Shown here in pieces: positions 1 through 8,767 of a stretch of 64,000 nucleotides of DNA. A program made the translations under genes and the position numbers. Source of the DNA: JAFNGF01 sp964567045. GTDB lineage: Bacteria; Planctomycetota; Phycisphaerae; Sedimentisphaerales; Anaerobacaceae. Numbering within the stretch: position 1 is the stretch's first letter; every line of letters starts with the position of its first letter. The notes beneath the pieces were generated by a model. That model did not search any database. It was not told where the DNA came from and worked only from the letters and a program-made list of their open reading frames with translations. The stretch covers positions 62,001 through 126,000 of the forward strand of contig CAZMLE010000002.1 in NCBI GenBank assembly GCA_964567045.1, given 5' to 3'.

Positions 1-1032
1 GAAGACGCAATCTCGCAAAAGGCCCGCAGGTTATTCGAGGCTGGCGGCTTCGCAAGCTGCTTTAAGAAAAATGACTTCACGGCGGTCAAGATTCACATCG
101 GCGAAAAAGGTAACAATACTCATGTAAAGGCCCCCTGCATCAAGGCCCTGGCAGAGGAACTATTGGCCCTGAAGACAAAACCGTTTTTAACCGACACCTG
201 CACTTTGTATACGGGCGCAAGACACAACGCCATCGACCATAGTATCTTGGCGGCTGAGCACGGCTTCAGCCTGGACGGGCTGGGCATACCATTCATTGTA
301 AGCGGCGGATTGTTCGGGACATCCGAAACGGCTGTGCAAATCAACGGCGAAGTTAATAAAGAAGTTTTCATCGCCTCTGATATCGTCCGGTGCCAGTCAA
401 TTCTTTCCGTCGCTCACGTTACCGGCCACTGCGCCGCCTGTCTTGGAGCCACGCTGAAAACGCTGGGCATGGGCTGTGCAAGCAAAAAAGGAAAGATGAA
501 ACAACATGCAGCTCTGACACTCAGCATAGGCGATGATTGCAGACGCTGCGGCGAATGTCTTGAGCACTGCCCGGCTGATGCCATCACGCTTGACCGGGTA
601 AAGGCGCACATCAAGCGGGACAAATGTATTAGCTGCGCAGAGTGCCTGGCGGTGTGCAGATTCGGGGCGGTGGAGTACAACTGGGGCCAGGAGTGCGAAA
701 CGCTGCAAAAAAGTATAGCCGAATATGCCCTGGCCACGCTAAAGGGCAAAGAGAACCGAGCCGCCTTTTTCAACTATATAATGTCGGTTACGGCAGATTG
801 CGACTGTATGGATAGACCCAATATGCGTAAAATAGTCAAGGATGTCGGCATAGCCGCTTCGACCGACCCGGTGGCTGTTGATAAGGCGGCGCTGGATTTG
901 GTTGAAGCAAAAGCCGGTCGAAAACTGCCGGAATTATTGCGCAATGATAGACTTAGCCCTCGCTACCAGATCGAGCACGCCGAACGCATCGGCCTGGGAA
1001 GCGCCGACTATCAGGTTATTGAAGTCACTTAG
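1..1032 (+). CDS. DUF362 iron-sulfur protein (5' partial)
   Basis: The frame is open from base 1, so the gene begins outside the window; a TTG at 163 is only an internal codon. The visible part starts with a DUF362-type domain (VKIHIGEKGN... and CIKALAEELL, then LTDTCTLYTGARHNA). Two ferredoxin [4Fe-4S] motifs follow, CRRCGECLEHCP (about base 538-575) and CISCAECLAVC (about base 628-660). The family is common in anaerobes and is usually annotated as a ferredoxin-like iron-sulfur protein of unknown substrate. The 80 C-terminal residues (CDCMDRP...) are also typical of the family. The next gene starts 29 bases downstream on the same strand. The family assignment is secure; the biochemical role is unknown. 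Confidence 0.85.
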   Translation, partial: EDAISQKARRLFEAGGFASCFKKNDFTAVKIHIGEKGNNTHVKAPCIKALAEELLALKTKPFLTDTCTLYTGARHNAIDHSILAAEHGFSLDGLGIPFIVSGGLFGTSETAVQINGEVNKEVFIASDIVRCQSILSVAHVTGHCAACLGATLKTLGMGCASKKGKMKQHAALTLSIGDDCRRCGECLEHCPADAITLDRVKAHIKRDKCISCAECLAVCRFGAVEYNWGQECETLQKSIAEYALATLKGKENRAAFFNYIMSVTADCDCMDRPNMRKIVKDVGIAASTDPVAVDKAALDLVEAKAGRKLPELLRNDRLSPRYQIEHAERIGLGSADYQVIEVT

Positions 1033-1060
1033 CGGGCCTGGCAAATCCTGAGAGCTGCGT

Positions 1061-1837
1061 ATGTCGCTGGGACAAATAATAAGACAAAAGCGGGGACAAT
1101 TGGGTCTGACGCTGGATGAAGTCGGCAATCGGGTGGGTTTTTCCAAGCCGTATCTATCCACCATCGAGACCGGCAAGGTAAAAAATCCGCCCAGCGACGA
1201 GCTTCTGGCAAAGCTCGAAAAAATACTCGAGTTTGAGCCAGGGCTTTTGCTGCACATCGCTCATCTGGAACGGATGCCAACCGATATTCGCCAGGAATAC
1301 GAGTCGGCAGAAGCTGAGAAGCAGAAATGGCGACAGTTTGTCAAGAATCTCATTCATAAAAAAGCCGATGCCAGCCGGCTGAGCGAGCTGCTAGCCGAGA
1401 GCAATCTCGATATTGAGCAAGCTGAGGGGGCTTTAGCTGCCGGACGGCTGGTGCCCGTTATAAACAGAGTTGCAGCGGGTTATCCAACCGATTTTGACGA
1501 CCTGCATTACCCTGCGGGCGTGGCGGATGATTATGTTCGCTGCCCGGATTTGCACGACCCCAATGCCTTTGCCGTGCGGGTGGTGGGCGATTCGATGGAG
1601 CCCAAGTTCCAGGAAGGTGACATCGTGATTTTCTCGCCCGTCGCTGAAGTGCATAACGGGGACGATTGTTTTGTTCGTTTTGCGATGCCGCACGAGACGA
1701 CTTTTAAGCGAGTGTTTTTCGAGGCGGACAACAAAGTACGACTACAGCCGAGAAACGATAAATATTCCCCCACTATTGTTGATGGCAAACGCATTAATGG
1801 TCTCTACCGCGCCATCATAAAATACGAAAAGCTTTAG
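1061..1837 (+). CDS. XRE-family repressor with S24 (LexA/CI-like) peptidase domain
   Basis: A 258-residue transcription factor. Residues 1-60 are a Cro/CI helix-turn-helix (IRQKRGQLGLTLDEVG...YLSTIETGK). A helical linker follows to about residue 125. The C-terminal half is an S24 domain with the catalytic serine in VVGDSMEPKFQEGD, a candidate catalytic lysine in TTFKRVF, and an Ala-Gly cleavage candidate in RVAAGYP. This is the architecture of self-cleaving phage-type or stress repressors. No phage genes are visible around it, so a host stress or mobile-element regulator is equally possible. The start ATG at 1061 gives the complete HTH; no strong Shine-Dalgarno is seen. Its targets are not identifiable here. 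Confidence 0.88.
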   Translation: MSLGQIIRQKRGQLGLTLDEVGNRVGFSKPYLSTIETGKVKNPPSDELLAKLEKILEFEPGLLLHIAHLERMPTDIRQEYESAEAEKQKWRQFVKNLIHKKADASRLSELLAESNLDIEQAEGALAAGRLVPVINRVAAGYPTDFDDLHYPAGVADDYVRCPDLHDPNAFAVRVVGDSMEPKFQEGDIVIFSPVAEVHNGDDCFVRFAMPHETTFKRVFFEADNKVRLQPRNDKYSPTIVDGKRINGLYRAIIKYEKL

Positions 1838-2016
1838 CAATTCTCAGCTTTAGCAGGTCTGGATGATTGCGGCCCACGGTGCCTCCGGGCTGCCTTGGAC
1901 CACCGCCGATAGAATTGGGCCACCTGCTTGGCCGCACTGCTGCACAAGGTATCCATAGCAGCTTCTGAGGCTGGCTTTGGACCTTGCTTCTTTTTCCTAT
2001 CAACCGGCCGCTTCAT
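1834..2016 (-). CDS. possible small basic protein
   Basis: A 60-codon minus-strand ORF beginning MKRPVDRKKKQGPKP, very lysine/arginine rich at its N terminus, convergent with and overlapping the last 4 bases of the S24 repressor gene. No domain is recognised. The start has only a weak GGGAAC upstream. It could be a small nucleic-acid binding protein or a chance ORF; the second is somewhat more likely. Confidence 0.22.
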   Translation of the reverse strand: MKRPVDRKKKQGPKPASEAAMDTLCSSAAKQVAQFYRRWSKAARRHRGPQSSRPAKAENC

Positions 2017-2203
2017 ATTCAGTTCCCAAAAAACGTGCCGTGAATCCTATTCTTTCCTATTTTTTTGCCTGTCAGTGTTCTTGTCGGCAAAACTCTTGCC
2101 TGCATTAACAAAGCCGGTAAATTTTTGGCTTTTTGAGTGGACGTTACTGATATTTTTGGTACGATCCTGTTATAAAATAGTAAAGTCTCCGCTATTTTGT
2201 TTT
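1838..2203. other. intergenic stretch, no convincing gene on the plus strand
   Basis: About 365 bases between the S24 repressor and the next plus-strand ORF. The plus reading frame is open from 1928 but codes for low-complexity hydrophobic residues without a good start. An AT-rich promoter-like TATAAAAT lies at 2171-2178, about 25 bases before the ATG at 2204. No well-placed -35 box is seen. Confidence 0.4.
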
Positions 2204-2449
2204 ATGGGACTTTCAAAAGTGAGAAGCCAACGGATGGCAAAGGCTTTAGAAAGTGATACCAACAAGGAATCGGCCCTGCCGACCGAAAGGACTGGTTCGC
2301 AGCGCCCGGACGTGTCAAAAACTGGGGGGGTCGAACTTCATAAGGAGCCGTGCGGTCCAGCAGATAACAAACAGATGCAAAAACTCCTGAAACACTGCTG
2401 CAGAGTAATTGCTGCGAAATTTGAGGATTGGCAGTGGTACGCTAAATAG
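2204..2449 (+). CDS. small hypothetical protein
   Basis: An 81-residue ORF. The ATG at 2204 follows a TATAAAAT element by about 25 bases; a second in-frame ATG at 2234 is an alternative. The protein is polar and Cys-containing near its end (LLKHCCRVIAAKFEDWQWYAK), without a recognisable domain. It precedes the ImmA/IrrE-like gene by 81 bases on the same strand and may be cotranscribed with it. It could be a small partner of that protein, but this rests on adjacency only. Confidence 0.35.
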   Translation: MGLSKVRSQRMAKALESDTNKESALPTERTGSQRPDVSKTGGVELHKEPCGPADNKQMQKLLKHCCRVIAAKFEDWQWYAK

Positions 2450-2530
2450 GACTGTCAATAGCACCGATAGCTTGCCCCTGTCGGTGTGAGTCCTATCAGA
2501 AGTGTGCCCTGCAATTTTCAGTGGGGGTAG

Positions 2531-3019
2531 ATGATGGCTATCCCTGAAGAGGCTTCCAGACGTGTAGCGGATGTCGGGCGACGGCTTATCGAGGGTGCAA
2601 CGTCGTCACATTTGGCCAGCATAGCCAAAGCCATTGAGCAACAAGAGGGTTGTCAGATATTCATAATAGCTTTTGATAGCGCGGCAAATGTTAAATGCAG
2701 ATGTTGCGTAGCAACTTGCGAGTCATATATATCGCTGGGTTCTGCAAGGGCCTCTTCAAAAAGATGCGAAATGACCCCCATAAACCACCACTTTATCTTT
2801 TACAAGCCGCATCCCAAAGATATTGAGGTTGAACGGTTTAGGGTTGCTCACGGCCTCGCCCACTGCGCGCTGCATTGGCCCTTAGGCCCGCGGCAGAAAA
2901 GATTGGTAAGGGCGAGCCTCCATGGCGTCGATGTGTACTTAGTAAAGTTTCTGAACGAGGAAGAAGAGGAGGCCGACGCCTTGGCGTGTCTGTTGACAGC
3001 TTATAGACAACTGCTATAA
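2531..3019 (+). CDS. ImmA/IrrE-like protein with degenerate metallopeptidase motif
   Basis: A 162-residue protein preceded by a strong GGGGG ribosome site; the ATGs at 2531 and 2534 are both possible. The signature segment is FRVAHGLAHCALHWPL, which matches the ImmA/IrrE motif (F..aHElgH..LH) except that the catalytic glutamate of HExxH is glycine. The downstream EEEEEADALACLL matches the family helix (E..AN.FA..LL) that carries the third metal ligand. ImmA/IrrE proteins cleave XRE-type repressors. Here metal binding may persist but hydrolysis is doubtful, so a sensor or binding role is possible. An XRE-S24 repressor lies 0.7 kb upstream on the same strand. The family call is moderate because only these two motifs support it. 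Confidence 0.6.
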   Translation: MMAIPEEASRRVADVGRRLIEGATSSHLASIAKAIEQQEGCQIFIIAFDSAANVKCRCCVATCESYISLGSARASSKRCEMTPINHHFIFYKPHPKDIEVERFRVAHGLAHCALHWPLGPRQKRLVRASLHGVDVYLVKFLNEEEEEADALACLLTAYRQLL

Positions 3020-3122
3020 GAGCAGTATTCTGCTGCCGCTACAAGATTCTCCCTTGTTTGGCGCCCGCCGGTACGGCGACCCTTAGATTGACCATCGCCG
3101 CAGCGGCGACGGCTAAACGGTT

Positions 3123-3917
3123 TCACAGCTTTTGACCCGCGACTGCCGAAACCAGCGCAAAAACCTTCAAAGCGCCCGCTTCCTTTAGCGTCTTTGCGCA
3201 TTCATTCAACGTTGCGCCGGTCGTTTTGATGTCGTCCACGAGACAAATTTGACGCCCGGCAAAATCGTGTCCCCTGCGAACGGCAAACGCACCGGCGACA
3301 TTTTTAGCACGCGCGGCGGGACTGGCCATTGTCGGCTGCGACCTGGTCCGGCGAATGCGAACAAGATCGGTGCTGATTTTTGCCGTCGGATGCTTCAATT
3401 GCTTAGATAAGACCAAAGATTGATTGTAGCCGCGAACCAGACGCCTCGACCAGTGCAGCGGAACGGGCACAAAGAATTCTATATCGCTGTAAAAGTCCGC
3501 CCCTTGTAGAGCGGAATTGGCCAAAAAGCCCAGTGTCGAATCCAGCTCCGTTCGGCCACTCTTAAAAGCCAATATCATCGCTTGCAGACTCTGGCCGTAA
3601 ACGCCGCTTCGAGCAATCTGATCGAAGTGAAATTCTCGACCCTGACAATCAGGACAAGCACCGGCAAGCAGGCCGTATCTGCTGGCATCTCTGCCGCATC
3701 GCGGGCAGTAGTCGCCGGCGGTGCAAAACAGAAGCTGGTCCCAGCAGTCTTTGCACAAATCCTTGTCGGTTTCACAAATACTCTCACGACAGTTGATGCA
3801 GACCGCAGGCCAAAGTAAGTGATTCAAGCCCTGCACGAAAAACGTGAAAACCTCTCTCAATCTGGCCGTATCCACGCATGTATTATATGAGGCTTGCCGG
3901 AAAATATACATGTGCAT
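3123..3917 (-). CDS. comF: ComF-family phosphoribosyltransferase-like protein
   Basis: A 264-residue ComF protein. The N terminus has the Cys zinc-binding region (VCINCRESICETDKDLCKDC, then YCPRCGRDA and CPDCQG). The middle has the family hallmark FVPVPLHWSRRLVRGYNQS. The C terminus has a type I phosphoribosyltransferase PRPP loop in ICLVDDIKTTGATL. ComF supports DNA uptake in competent bacteria and is widespread also outside them. No other competence gene is seen in the window. It converges with the ImmA-like gene; the 100-base gap contains a small CGCCG-CAG-CGGCG hairpin near 3092. The ATG at 3917 has a weak ribosome site, so the exact N terminus is uncertain. Confidence 0.87.
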   Translation of the reverse strand: MHMYIFRQASYNTCVDTARLREVFTFFVQGLNHLLWPAVCINCRESICETDKDLCKDCWDQLLFCTAGDYCPRCGRDASRYGLLAGACPDCQGREFHFDQIARSGVYGQSLQAMILAFKSGRTELDSTLGFLANSALQGADFYSDIEFFVPVPLHWSRRLVRGYNQSLVLSKQLKHPTAKISTDLVRIRRTRSQPTMASPAARAKNVAGAFAVRRGHDFAGRQICLVDDIKTTGATLNECAKTLKEAGALKVFALVSAVAGQKL

Positions 3918-4015
3918 TTCTATTTGCCTTTGGGCGTAACAATGCGGCTATGATAAAATAGAGACGCTTGACGCGGCGATGAAAGGCCGGTAGCAGAACT
4001 TGAAAGGAAACACGC

Positions 4016-5773
4016 ATGAGCAAACAGGTATCTCGTAGTGTCTTTTTGCTTATCCTGGGGCTGGTTCTAATATCACCTCGTGGAATTCCTGCGACCGAGA
4101 AGGCCTATGAAATTGAAGTCCGCACGGATGTAAAGATTCCGATGCGAGACGGCGTTGAGCTTTCAGCCAACATTTTCCTGCCCAAAGCCGAGGGCAAGTT
4201 TCCGATCATACTCATGCGGTCTCCGTATGGCAAGGGCGACGAAAAATTCGGCGATGGTCTATACTATGCAGCTCGCGGCTATGTCTTTGTCAGCCAGGAC
4301 TGCCGCGGCAAAGGGGCTTCCCAGGGCCAGTGGGAACCATTTGCAAATGAAGGGCGTGATGGCCGGGACACCCAAGACTGGATACTTGACCAGCCCTGGT
4401 GCAACGGCAGCATCGGGACCAGCGGCGGCTCATACGTGGGCTTCACGCAATGGATTTCGGCTCCAAACGCCGGCGAACATCTAAAGGCCATGTTCACCGT
4501 AGTTCCCCTGGTTGACCCCTATCATGACGGTGTGTACACCGATGGGGCGTTGAATCTCGCTCTGATGATGGGCTGGGGCAGCCTGACGGCGCTTCGGCCT
4601 GAAGAGCTAGCTGCCCTGGTCGGCTGGCGCGAGCAGGATTGGATCAGGGCCTATCGAACTCTGCCGCTGGGCGAATGGGATCGGGCCATCGGGCGTAAGG
4701 TCCAGTACCTGCGTGATTGGGTTGCCCATCCGCAGTATGACGATTACTGGGCGCAGCGCGGCGTGGGCGGCCACCGGCAGGATATTACGGCGCCGATCTA
4801 TGCGGTGGGCGGCTGGTACGATATCTTTGCCAAGAGCGTGTTTGACCACATAAATGCGGTCAGAAAAATGTCGCGCTCGCAGGACGCCCGAAAGCACCAG
4901 CATCTGCTGATGGGGCCGTGGGCGCACGGGATAAGTCAGAATGGTAAAGTGGGGGCTCTGGATTTTGGCAACGATTCCGTCATCAATGTCCGTGACATTC
5001 AGACGAAATGGTTCGACTACTGGCTGAAGGGCGAAGAGACCGGTGCTGATAAGTGGCCGCCCTTCCGTATCTTTGTGATGGGGCGCAACCAGTGGCGCGA
5101 TGAGCAGGAATGGCCGTTGGCGCGAACACAATATACGCCATACTATTTTCACAGCGGAGGCTCTGCAAACACGCTTAACGGTGACGGGAAACTCAGCACA
5201 ACCAAGCCCGGCGATGAGCCTGCTGATAAATTCGTCTACGATCCGAATGATCCTGTGCCGACCCTGGGCGGATGTAATCTAATGGGCTGTCCTGCCGGGC
5301 CTTATGACCAGACCAAGGCCGAAACGCGCAATGATGTGCTCGTTTTCACCAGTGACGGATTGGAAACGGAGCTGGAAGTCACCGGGCCCGTTAAGGTTAT
5401 TCTTTACGCCGCCAGCTCCGCACCGGATACTGACTGGACCGCCAAGGTCGTCGATGTCCATCCGGACGGGCGTTCCTTCAATCTTTGCGACGGGATTATA
5501 CGTGCCTGCTACCGGCAGTCGCGCCAGAAGCCGACCTTGATTGAGCCTGGCAGAATATATCGCTATGAGATCGACTTGTGGGTGACCAGCAACGTTTTCC
5601 TGTCCGGCCACAAGATACGAGTCGAAATATCCAGCAGCAATTTCCCGCGCTTTGACCGGAACCTCAATACGGACGAGCCCTTTGGCGCCGGCACAAAGAT
5701 GGTCAAGGCAGCACAAACCATGTACCACGATAAGGAGCATCCCTCCCACATTCTTTTGCCGGTCATCCCTTGA
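4016..5773 (+). CDS. secreted CocE/NonD-family hydrolase (X-Pro dipeptidyl-peptidase S15 type)
   Basis: A 585-residue alpha/beta hydrolase with an N-terminal signal peptide (hydrophobic stretch SVFLLILGLVLIS, cut near residue 26). The nucleophile elbow is GTSGGSYVGF. The acid is likely in VGGWYDIFAKS and the histidine in LMGPWAHG. The C-terminal third (from about residue 370) is the jelly-roll domain of the CocE/S15 family, ending ...VEISSSNFPRFDRN. Members cleave acyl, ester or X-Pro peptide bonds; the substrate cannot be told from sequence. GAAAGGAA lies upstream of the ATG. A motif CGGCTATGATAAAATA at 3945-3960 probably contains the promoter -10 and recurs before the gene at 10968. It appears monocistronic. 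Confidence 0.88.
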   Translation: MSKQVSRSVFLLILGLVLISPRGIPATEKAYEIEVRTDVKIPMRDGVELSANIFLPKAEGKFPIILMRSPYGKGDEKFGDGLYYAARGYVFVSQDCRGKGASQGQWEPFANEGRDGRDTQDWILDQPWCNGSIGTSGGSYVGFTQWISAPNAGEHLKAMFTVVPLVDPYHDGVYTDGALNLALMMGWGSLTALRPEELAALVGWREQDWIRAYRTLPLGEWDRAIGRKVQYLRDWVAHPQYDDYWAQRGVGGHRQDITAPIYAVGGWYDIFAKSVFDHINAVRKMSRSQDARKHQHLLMGPWAHGISQNGKVGALDFGNDSVINVRDIQTKWFDYWLKGEETGADKWPPFRIFVMGRNQWRDEQEWPLARTQYTPYYFHSGGSANTLNGDGKLSTTKPGDEPADKFVYDPNDPVPTLGGCNLMGCPAGPYDQTKAETRNDVLVFTSDGLETELEVTGPVKVILYAASSAPDTDWTAKVVDVHPDGRSFNLCDGIIRACYRQSRQKPTLIEPGRIYRYEIDLWVTSNVFLSGHKIRVEISSSNFPRFDRNLNTDEPFGAGTKMVKAAQTMYHDKEHPSHILLPVIP

Positions 5774-5877
5774 GCACCGCGCGGGCAGAAGTAATTAAAA
5801 ACTTAAAGCGAAAAGCTGCGACCTTTTGCATTACAGATTCCACAGTTTTACGTTTTTAGCTTTGCGTTTTGCGGTTC

Positions 5878-6702
5878 TTATTCCAAATCAAACGGGCTAT
5901 TGTCAACCGGCTCGAACCAGCCCAAATTCATATCGGCAGAATCTACGCCGTAAACGTTATCCTTCTTGAAATCCGCCATCTGGCAGGAATCAGTATGGCC
6001 ATCCGTCCAGCCGATACTGGCGCGGCCGCCATGGCGGAAATGAATAGATGGTGACATATAAACGCCGGCTATCATCTGGCCATTGCAGACGGCGAACGGC
6101 GGCTCGGCAAACGAATACTCTATCAGATAGTCCTTGCGGCTGGACATCGCCGTATCAACAAACATCAAAGTCTGACCTGAGCTGCGCACTTCCGTTGTCC
6201 TGGTTGTTTCCCAACCGGCCTGCTGCATCTCTTGCAGTGTCTTGAACTGGCGCCCTTGCCACTCGCGCGAGCCTAAATATATGCGATTGTATCCGTATCC
6301 GCCGCAGCCTTGCTCAAAGTTCGTATTCCAATCCTGTCCCTTTACAAAATTCACCTTCTCGGGACATTCCTTTATTTTCCCGTCAGATAGATATGCCGCC
6401 AGCGGGCCTTTGGCGGGATCAAAAGGCTCATCGGGACTTTCGCGGACGCCGTGCCAGCGGTATTTGCCGCCCCATTGCAAAGTAATGTCCGCCGCCGCGG
6501 GCACATAACAGCCGTCGTTTTCCAGCGCATATCCGGCATTGGCAAGGCAAAGCTGGCGAAGATTCGACTTGCAGACCATACCTCGTGCGCCGGCTCTTGC
6601 TGAAGCTAAAGCCGGCAGCATCACGGCCATCAGCAAACCGATGACCGAAATCACTACCAGCAGCTCAATCAAACTAAAAGCTCGATTCTTTTCACTGAAC
6701 AT
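5878..6702 (-). CDS. pseudopilin-like exported protein (prepilin N-terminal cleavage, DUF1559-like)
   Basis: A 274-residue protein with a type IV prepilin leader and hydrophobic helix (RAFSLIELLVVISVIGLL) followed by MLPALASARAGARGMVCKSNLRQL, a pattern expanded in Planctomycetes. The C-terminal half has the family motif with histidine and DGH (SIHFRHGGRASIGWTDGHTDS). Such proteins are exported and assembled or anchored through a type II secretion or type IV pilus-like system. No assembly genes are visible here. Upstream (6703-6852) is AT-rich repeat DNA without a clear ribosome site. Family membership is secure; the specific role is unknown. Confidence 0.87.
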   Translation of the reverse strand: MFSEKNRAFSLIELLVVISVIGLLMAVMLPALASARAGARGMVCKSNLRQLCLANAGYALENDGCYVPAAADITLQWGGKYRWHGVRESPDEPFDPAKGPLAAYLSDGKIKECPEKVNFVKGQDWNTNFEQGCGGYGYNRIYLGSREWQGRQFKTLQEMQQAGWETTRTTEVRSSGQTLMFVDTAMSSRKDYLIEYSFAEPPFAVCNGQMIAGVYMSPSIHFRHGGRASIGWTDGHTDSCQMADFKKDNVYGVDSADMNLGWFEPVDNSPFDLE

Positions 6703-6852
6703 AAACAGGTCATCAGATTATTAGATTATCAGGATGTGGGCATCAGGCTATCAGGATATCAGATGGTTGTCTTTGTCGGCTTCAATTTTCCTGGTATTCT
6801 GTTTTCCTGATTCCCTGCACCCTGATTTGCTGATATCTTGATTTCCTAACCT
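6703..6852. repeat. AT-rich intergenic repeats of TATCAGGATATCAG type
   Basis: The 150-base gap between two minus genes contains several imperfect copies of TATCAGGATATCAG and ATCAGATTATTAGATTATCA, plus an opposite-oriented TGATATCTTGATTTCC. This is dispersed simple-repeat filler like that seen in other gaps of the window. No gene is present. Confidence 0.5.
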
Positions 6853-8589
6853 TCACTTGCCCCGCCACTGTTCAGGCTTGAGCCATTGGTCTGCGAATAC
6901 GGCGAAATCATCGGTATCCACGACATAATTTTTCGGCTGTGCCAGATCGCATCGTGCTATCCAGTTGGCCTGGCCGAAGTGGCCCCACCAAGCTGATGCC
7001 AGAAGGGCAAAATCAGACATATCAACCACGCCATCCAGATTGATATCCGCGGAATATTTTTGCTCGTTCAGAACGCCGATCGCCTCAAGATCAAAACCTC
7101 CTGAGCCAAATGTCACCCAGGCGTCGTAAATAGGATGACTGCTCACATAGTGCGCCCAAAAGGGCAAGGTGCTCGGATCAATATATCTGCCGGCCTGGTC
7201 GCGGAAATCGCCGCTGCCTGGAATATCTACTATCCGCACATACTTTATGTTGTTAATATCAACATCGCCTGAGATAACCTTCGCGTCGTCGGCGATTTCC
7301 TCCAGATCAAACGGCGTGCCGGTGCAGATGCCATTGGCGTTTGGGTGCTTGCCGGCAAGATTATAGATATTGCTGATCTCAATAGTTCCATACCGCCCGA
7401 CAGAGTCAGGAGTCAGTGACACGGCGGGAAATCTGACGAAATCCTGCCCGTTAGACGAGACTTCCACGTATCCTAATTCAGCAAACATCTGGCCGGCTAC
7501 GGAACCGCCGGATGTATTGACCTGGGAAATCAGACCGTTCTCAAAGATAGCAAAATCGCAGCCGTTACCGTTGCGAATCGTTTCATCGAATGCCAGAGTT
7601 ATCTGGCCGGGCGGCTGATTGCTGTCGATCTGGCTTCGGTTCAAATCACCCAGGCTGACGATGTCAAGATTATTGCCCGTCGCCGGCCCCAAGGCCTTGC
7701 TTGGATGAGCCCATAGAGGGTCCACTCCGGGTGCAGGAGCGTAACTGACTACAGAACTTGCCCAAGCCCGAAATATGGGGTTTATAATCGCATCATCGTC
7801 GGCAGGAGCAGCGTGACGCCCGTCAAGGCCGACGTATCCGTTTACACCCGCCTCGGTGTAGCATCTGCCGTCCGCAAAAGGCAGGCCGATGACAATAGTA
7901 TCAATCGCAAAGTATGCCGGCGTGTTCATGCCGAAGGCGCCAACGTCACTGGAGCTTAAAGAAAATGCCAGGCTCTTTGCCGCCCCCAGCGAAGTCAAAT
8001 CGACAAACTGCCAGGTCTTGACGATGTAATCGGCAGTGCTGTCCTCGAAGCGAAAGTCCGCCAGATAAAACTCGACCGTTCCAGTGACACCGCCGTTGTT
8101 ATCTTTGCCGGTGATAGTGAGCAGGAACCAATCCGGGTCGCTGCCGTTATCGCCGCCGAATTTTTTGGCAAAGGCGTCTCCATTAAGCATCGAGTAGTAA
8201 GAGGTGTTATTGTTCGTTACGTACAAGCCTCTGACAATGGCGGGCGTGTCCAGAGTAATCATGGGCGGCTCGGTCCAGCCGACATAAGCGATGGCATATT
8301 TAGCAGAACCAGCCTGGCCGCTGCCGGCGATAGCGCTATACTGGCCGGCCATGCCGCTTGTCGTGCCGTCGGTAAGATTCGAGTAAGAAAAACCATCCCA
8401 AAAGTCCCAGTCTGTGTTGTAGCTGTTGCTGAAGTGGACGCTGCCGCTGGCAAAGCCGCCCGAGCCATCTGAGCCGTTCCAGTAGGATACGGGGGGCAAA
8501 ATCAATTCTTCAAGAGTTACTATGTCGGCTTTTGCGAAATTCAGCATTGTCACCGCAACCAGCAGACCCAGCAAACCTGTGAACCTCAT
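6853..8589 (-). CDS. secreted DUF4465-like protein with C-terminal dockerin-like repeats, under a cobalamin riboswitch
   Basis: The ATG at 8589 has a perfect AAAGGAGG 8 bases upstream and begins a signal peptide (MRFTGLLGLLVAVTMLNFA), so it is preferred over the in-frame GTG at 8607. The mature protein (578 codons in all) has three parts. A DUF4465-like beta-sandwich spans about residues 25-235 (YWNGSDGSGGF... through ...YFAIDTIVIG). A second beta-rich domain contains PLWAHPSKALGPATG and FDETIRNGNGCDFAIFENG. The C terminus has dockerin-like EF-hand repeats (DINLDGVVDMSDFALLASAWW and VDTDDFAVFADQWL). The 5' leader contains a cobalamin riboswitch and terminator, so expression should fall when B12 is abundant. 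The inferred role is surface capture of corrinoids. The domain call rests on motif memory and should be confirmed by profile search. Confidence 0.8.
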   Translation of the reverse strand: MRFTGLLGLLVAVTMLNFAKADIVTLEELILPPVSYWNGSDGSGGFASGSVHFSNSYNTDWDFWDGFSYSNLTDGTTSGMAGQYSAIAGSGQAGSAKYAIAYVGWTEPPMITLDTPAIVRGLYVTNNNTSYYSMLNGDAFAKKFGGDNGSDPDWFLLTITGKDNNGGVTGTVEFYLADFRFEDSTADYIVKTWQFVDLTSLGAAKSLAFSLSSSDVGAFGMNTPAYFAIDTIVIGLPFADGRCYTEAGVNGYVGLDGRHAAPADDDAIINPIFRAWASSVVSYAPAPGVDPLWAHPSKALGPATGNNLDIVSLGDLNRSQIDSNQPPGQITLAFDETIRNGNGCDFAIFENGLISQVNTSGGSVAGQMFAELGYVEVSSNGQDFVRFPAVSLTPDSVGRYGTIEISNIYNLAGKHPNANGICTGTPFDLEEIADDAKVISGDVDINNIKYVRIVDIPGSGDFRDQAGRYIDPSTLPFWAHYVSSHPIYDAWVTFGSGGFDLEAIGVLNEQKYSADINLDGVVDMSDFALLASAWWGHFGQANWIARCDLAQPKNYVVDTDDFAVFADQWLKPEQWRGK

Positions 8590-8642
8590 CAGTCTACCTC
8601 CTTTCACACTGTGGCCCTCATCGCGAGGCCTCCAGGAGACAA

Positions 8643-8676
8643 TAAAAAAACCGCCGTCCCGCGATAGGAACGGCGG
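8643..8676 (-). terminator. intrinsic terminator of the cobalamin riboswitch
   Basis: On the minus strand the arms CCGCCGT (8670-8676) and ACGGCGG (8651-8657) form a GC-rich hairpin, followed immediately by a run of seven T residues at 8644-8650. It lies between the B12 aptamer and the ribosome site of the DUF4465 gene, the position expected for the expression platform of a transcriptional riboswitch. Confidence 0.82.
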
Positions 8677-8767
8677 CTCTCCCCATCAAGTCCAAACCGA
8701 ACGATAGTCAACTAATATCAGCTCACAGGTTCACACCTGCGTTCCGGATCGCGAGAACACAATAAGT

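Noticed and set aside
1928..2203. N-terminal extension of the small ORF at 2204
   Set aside because: The upstream part is low-complexity, hydrophobic, and lacks a start with a ribosome site; a TATAAAAT element lies within it.
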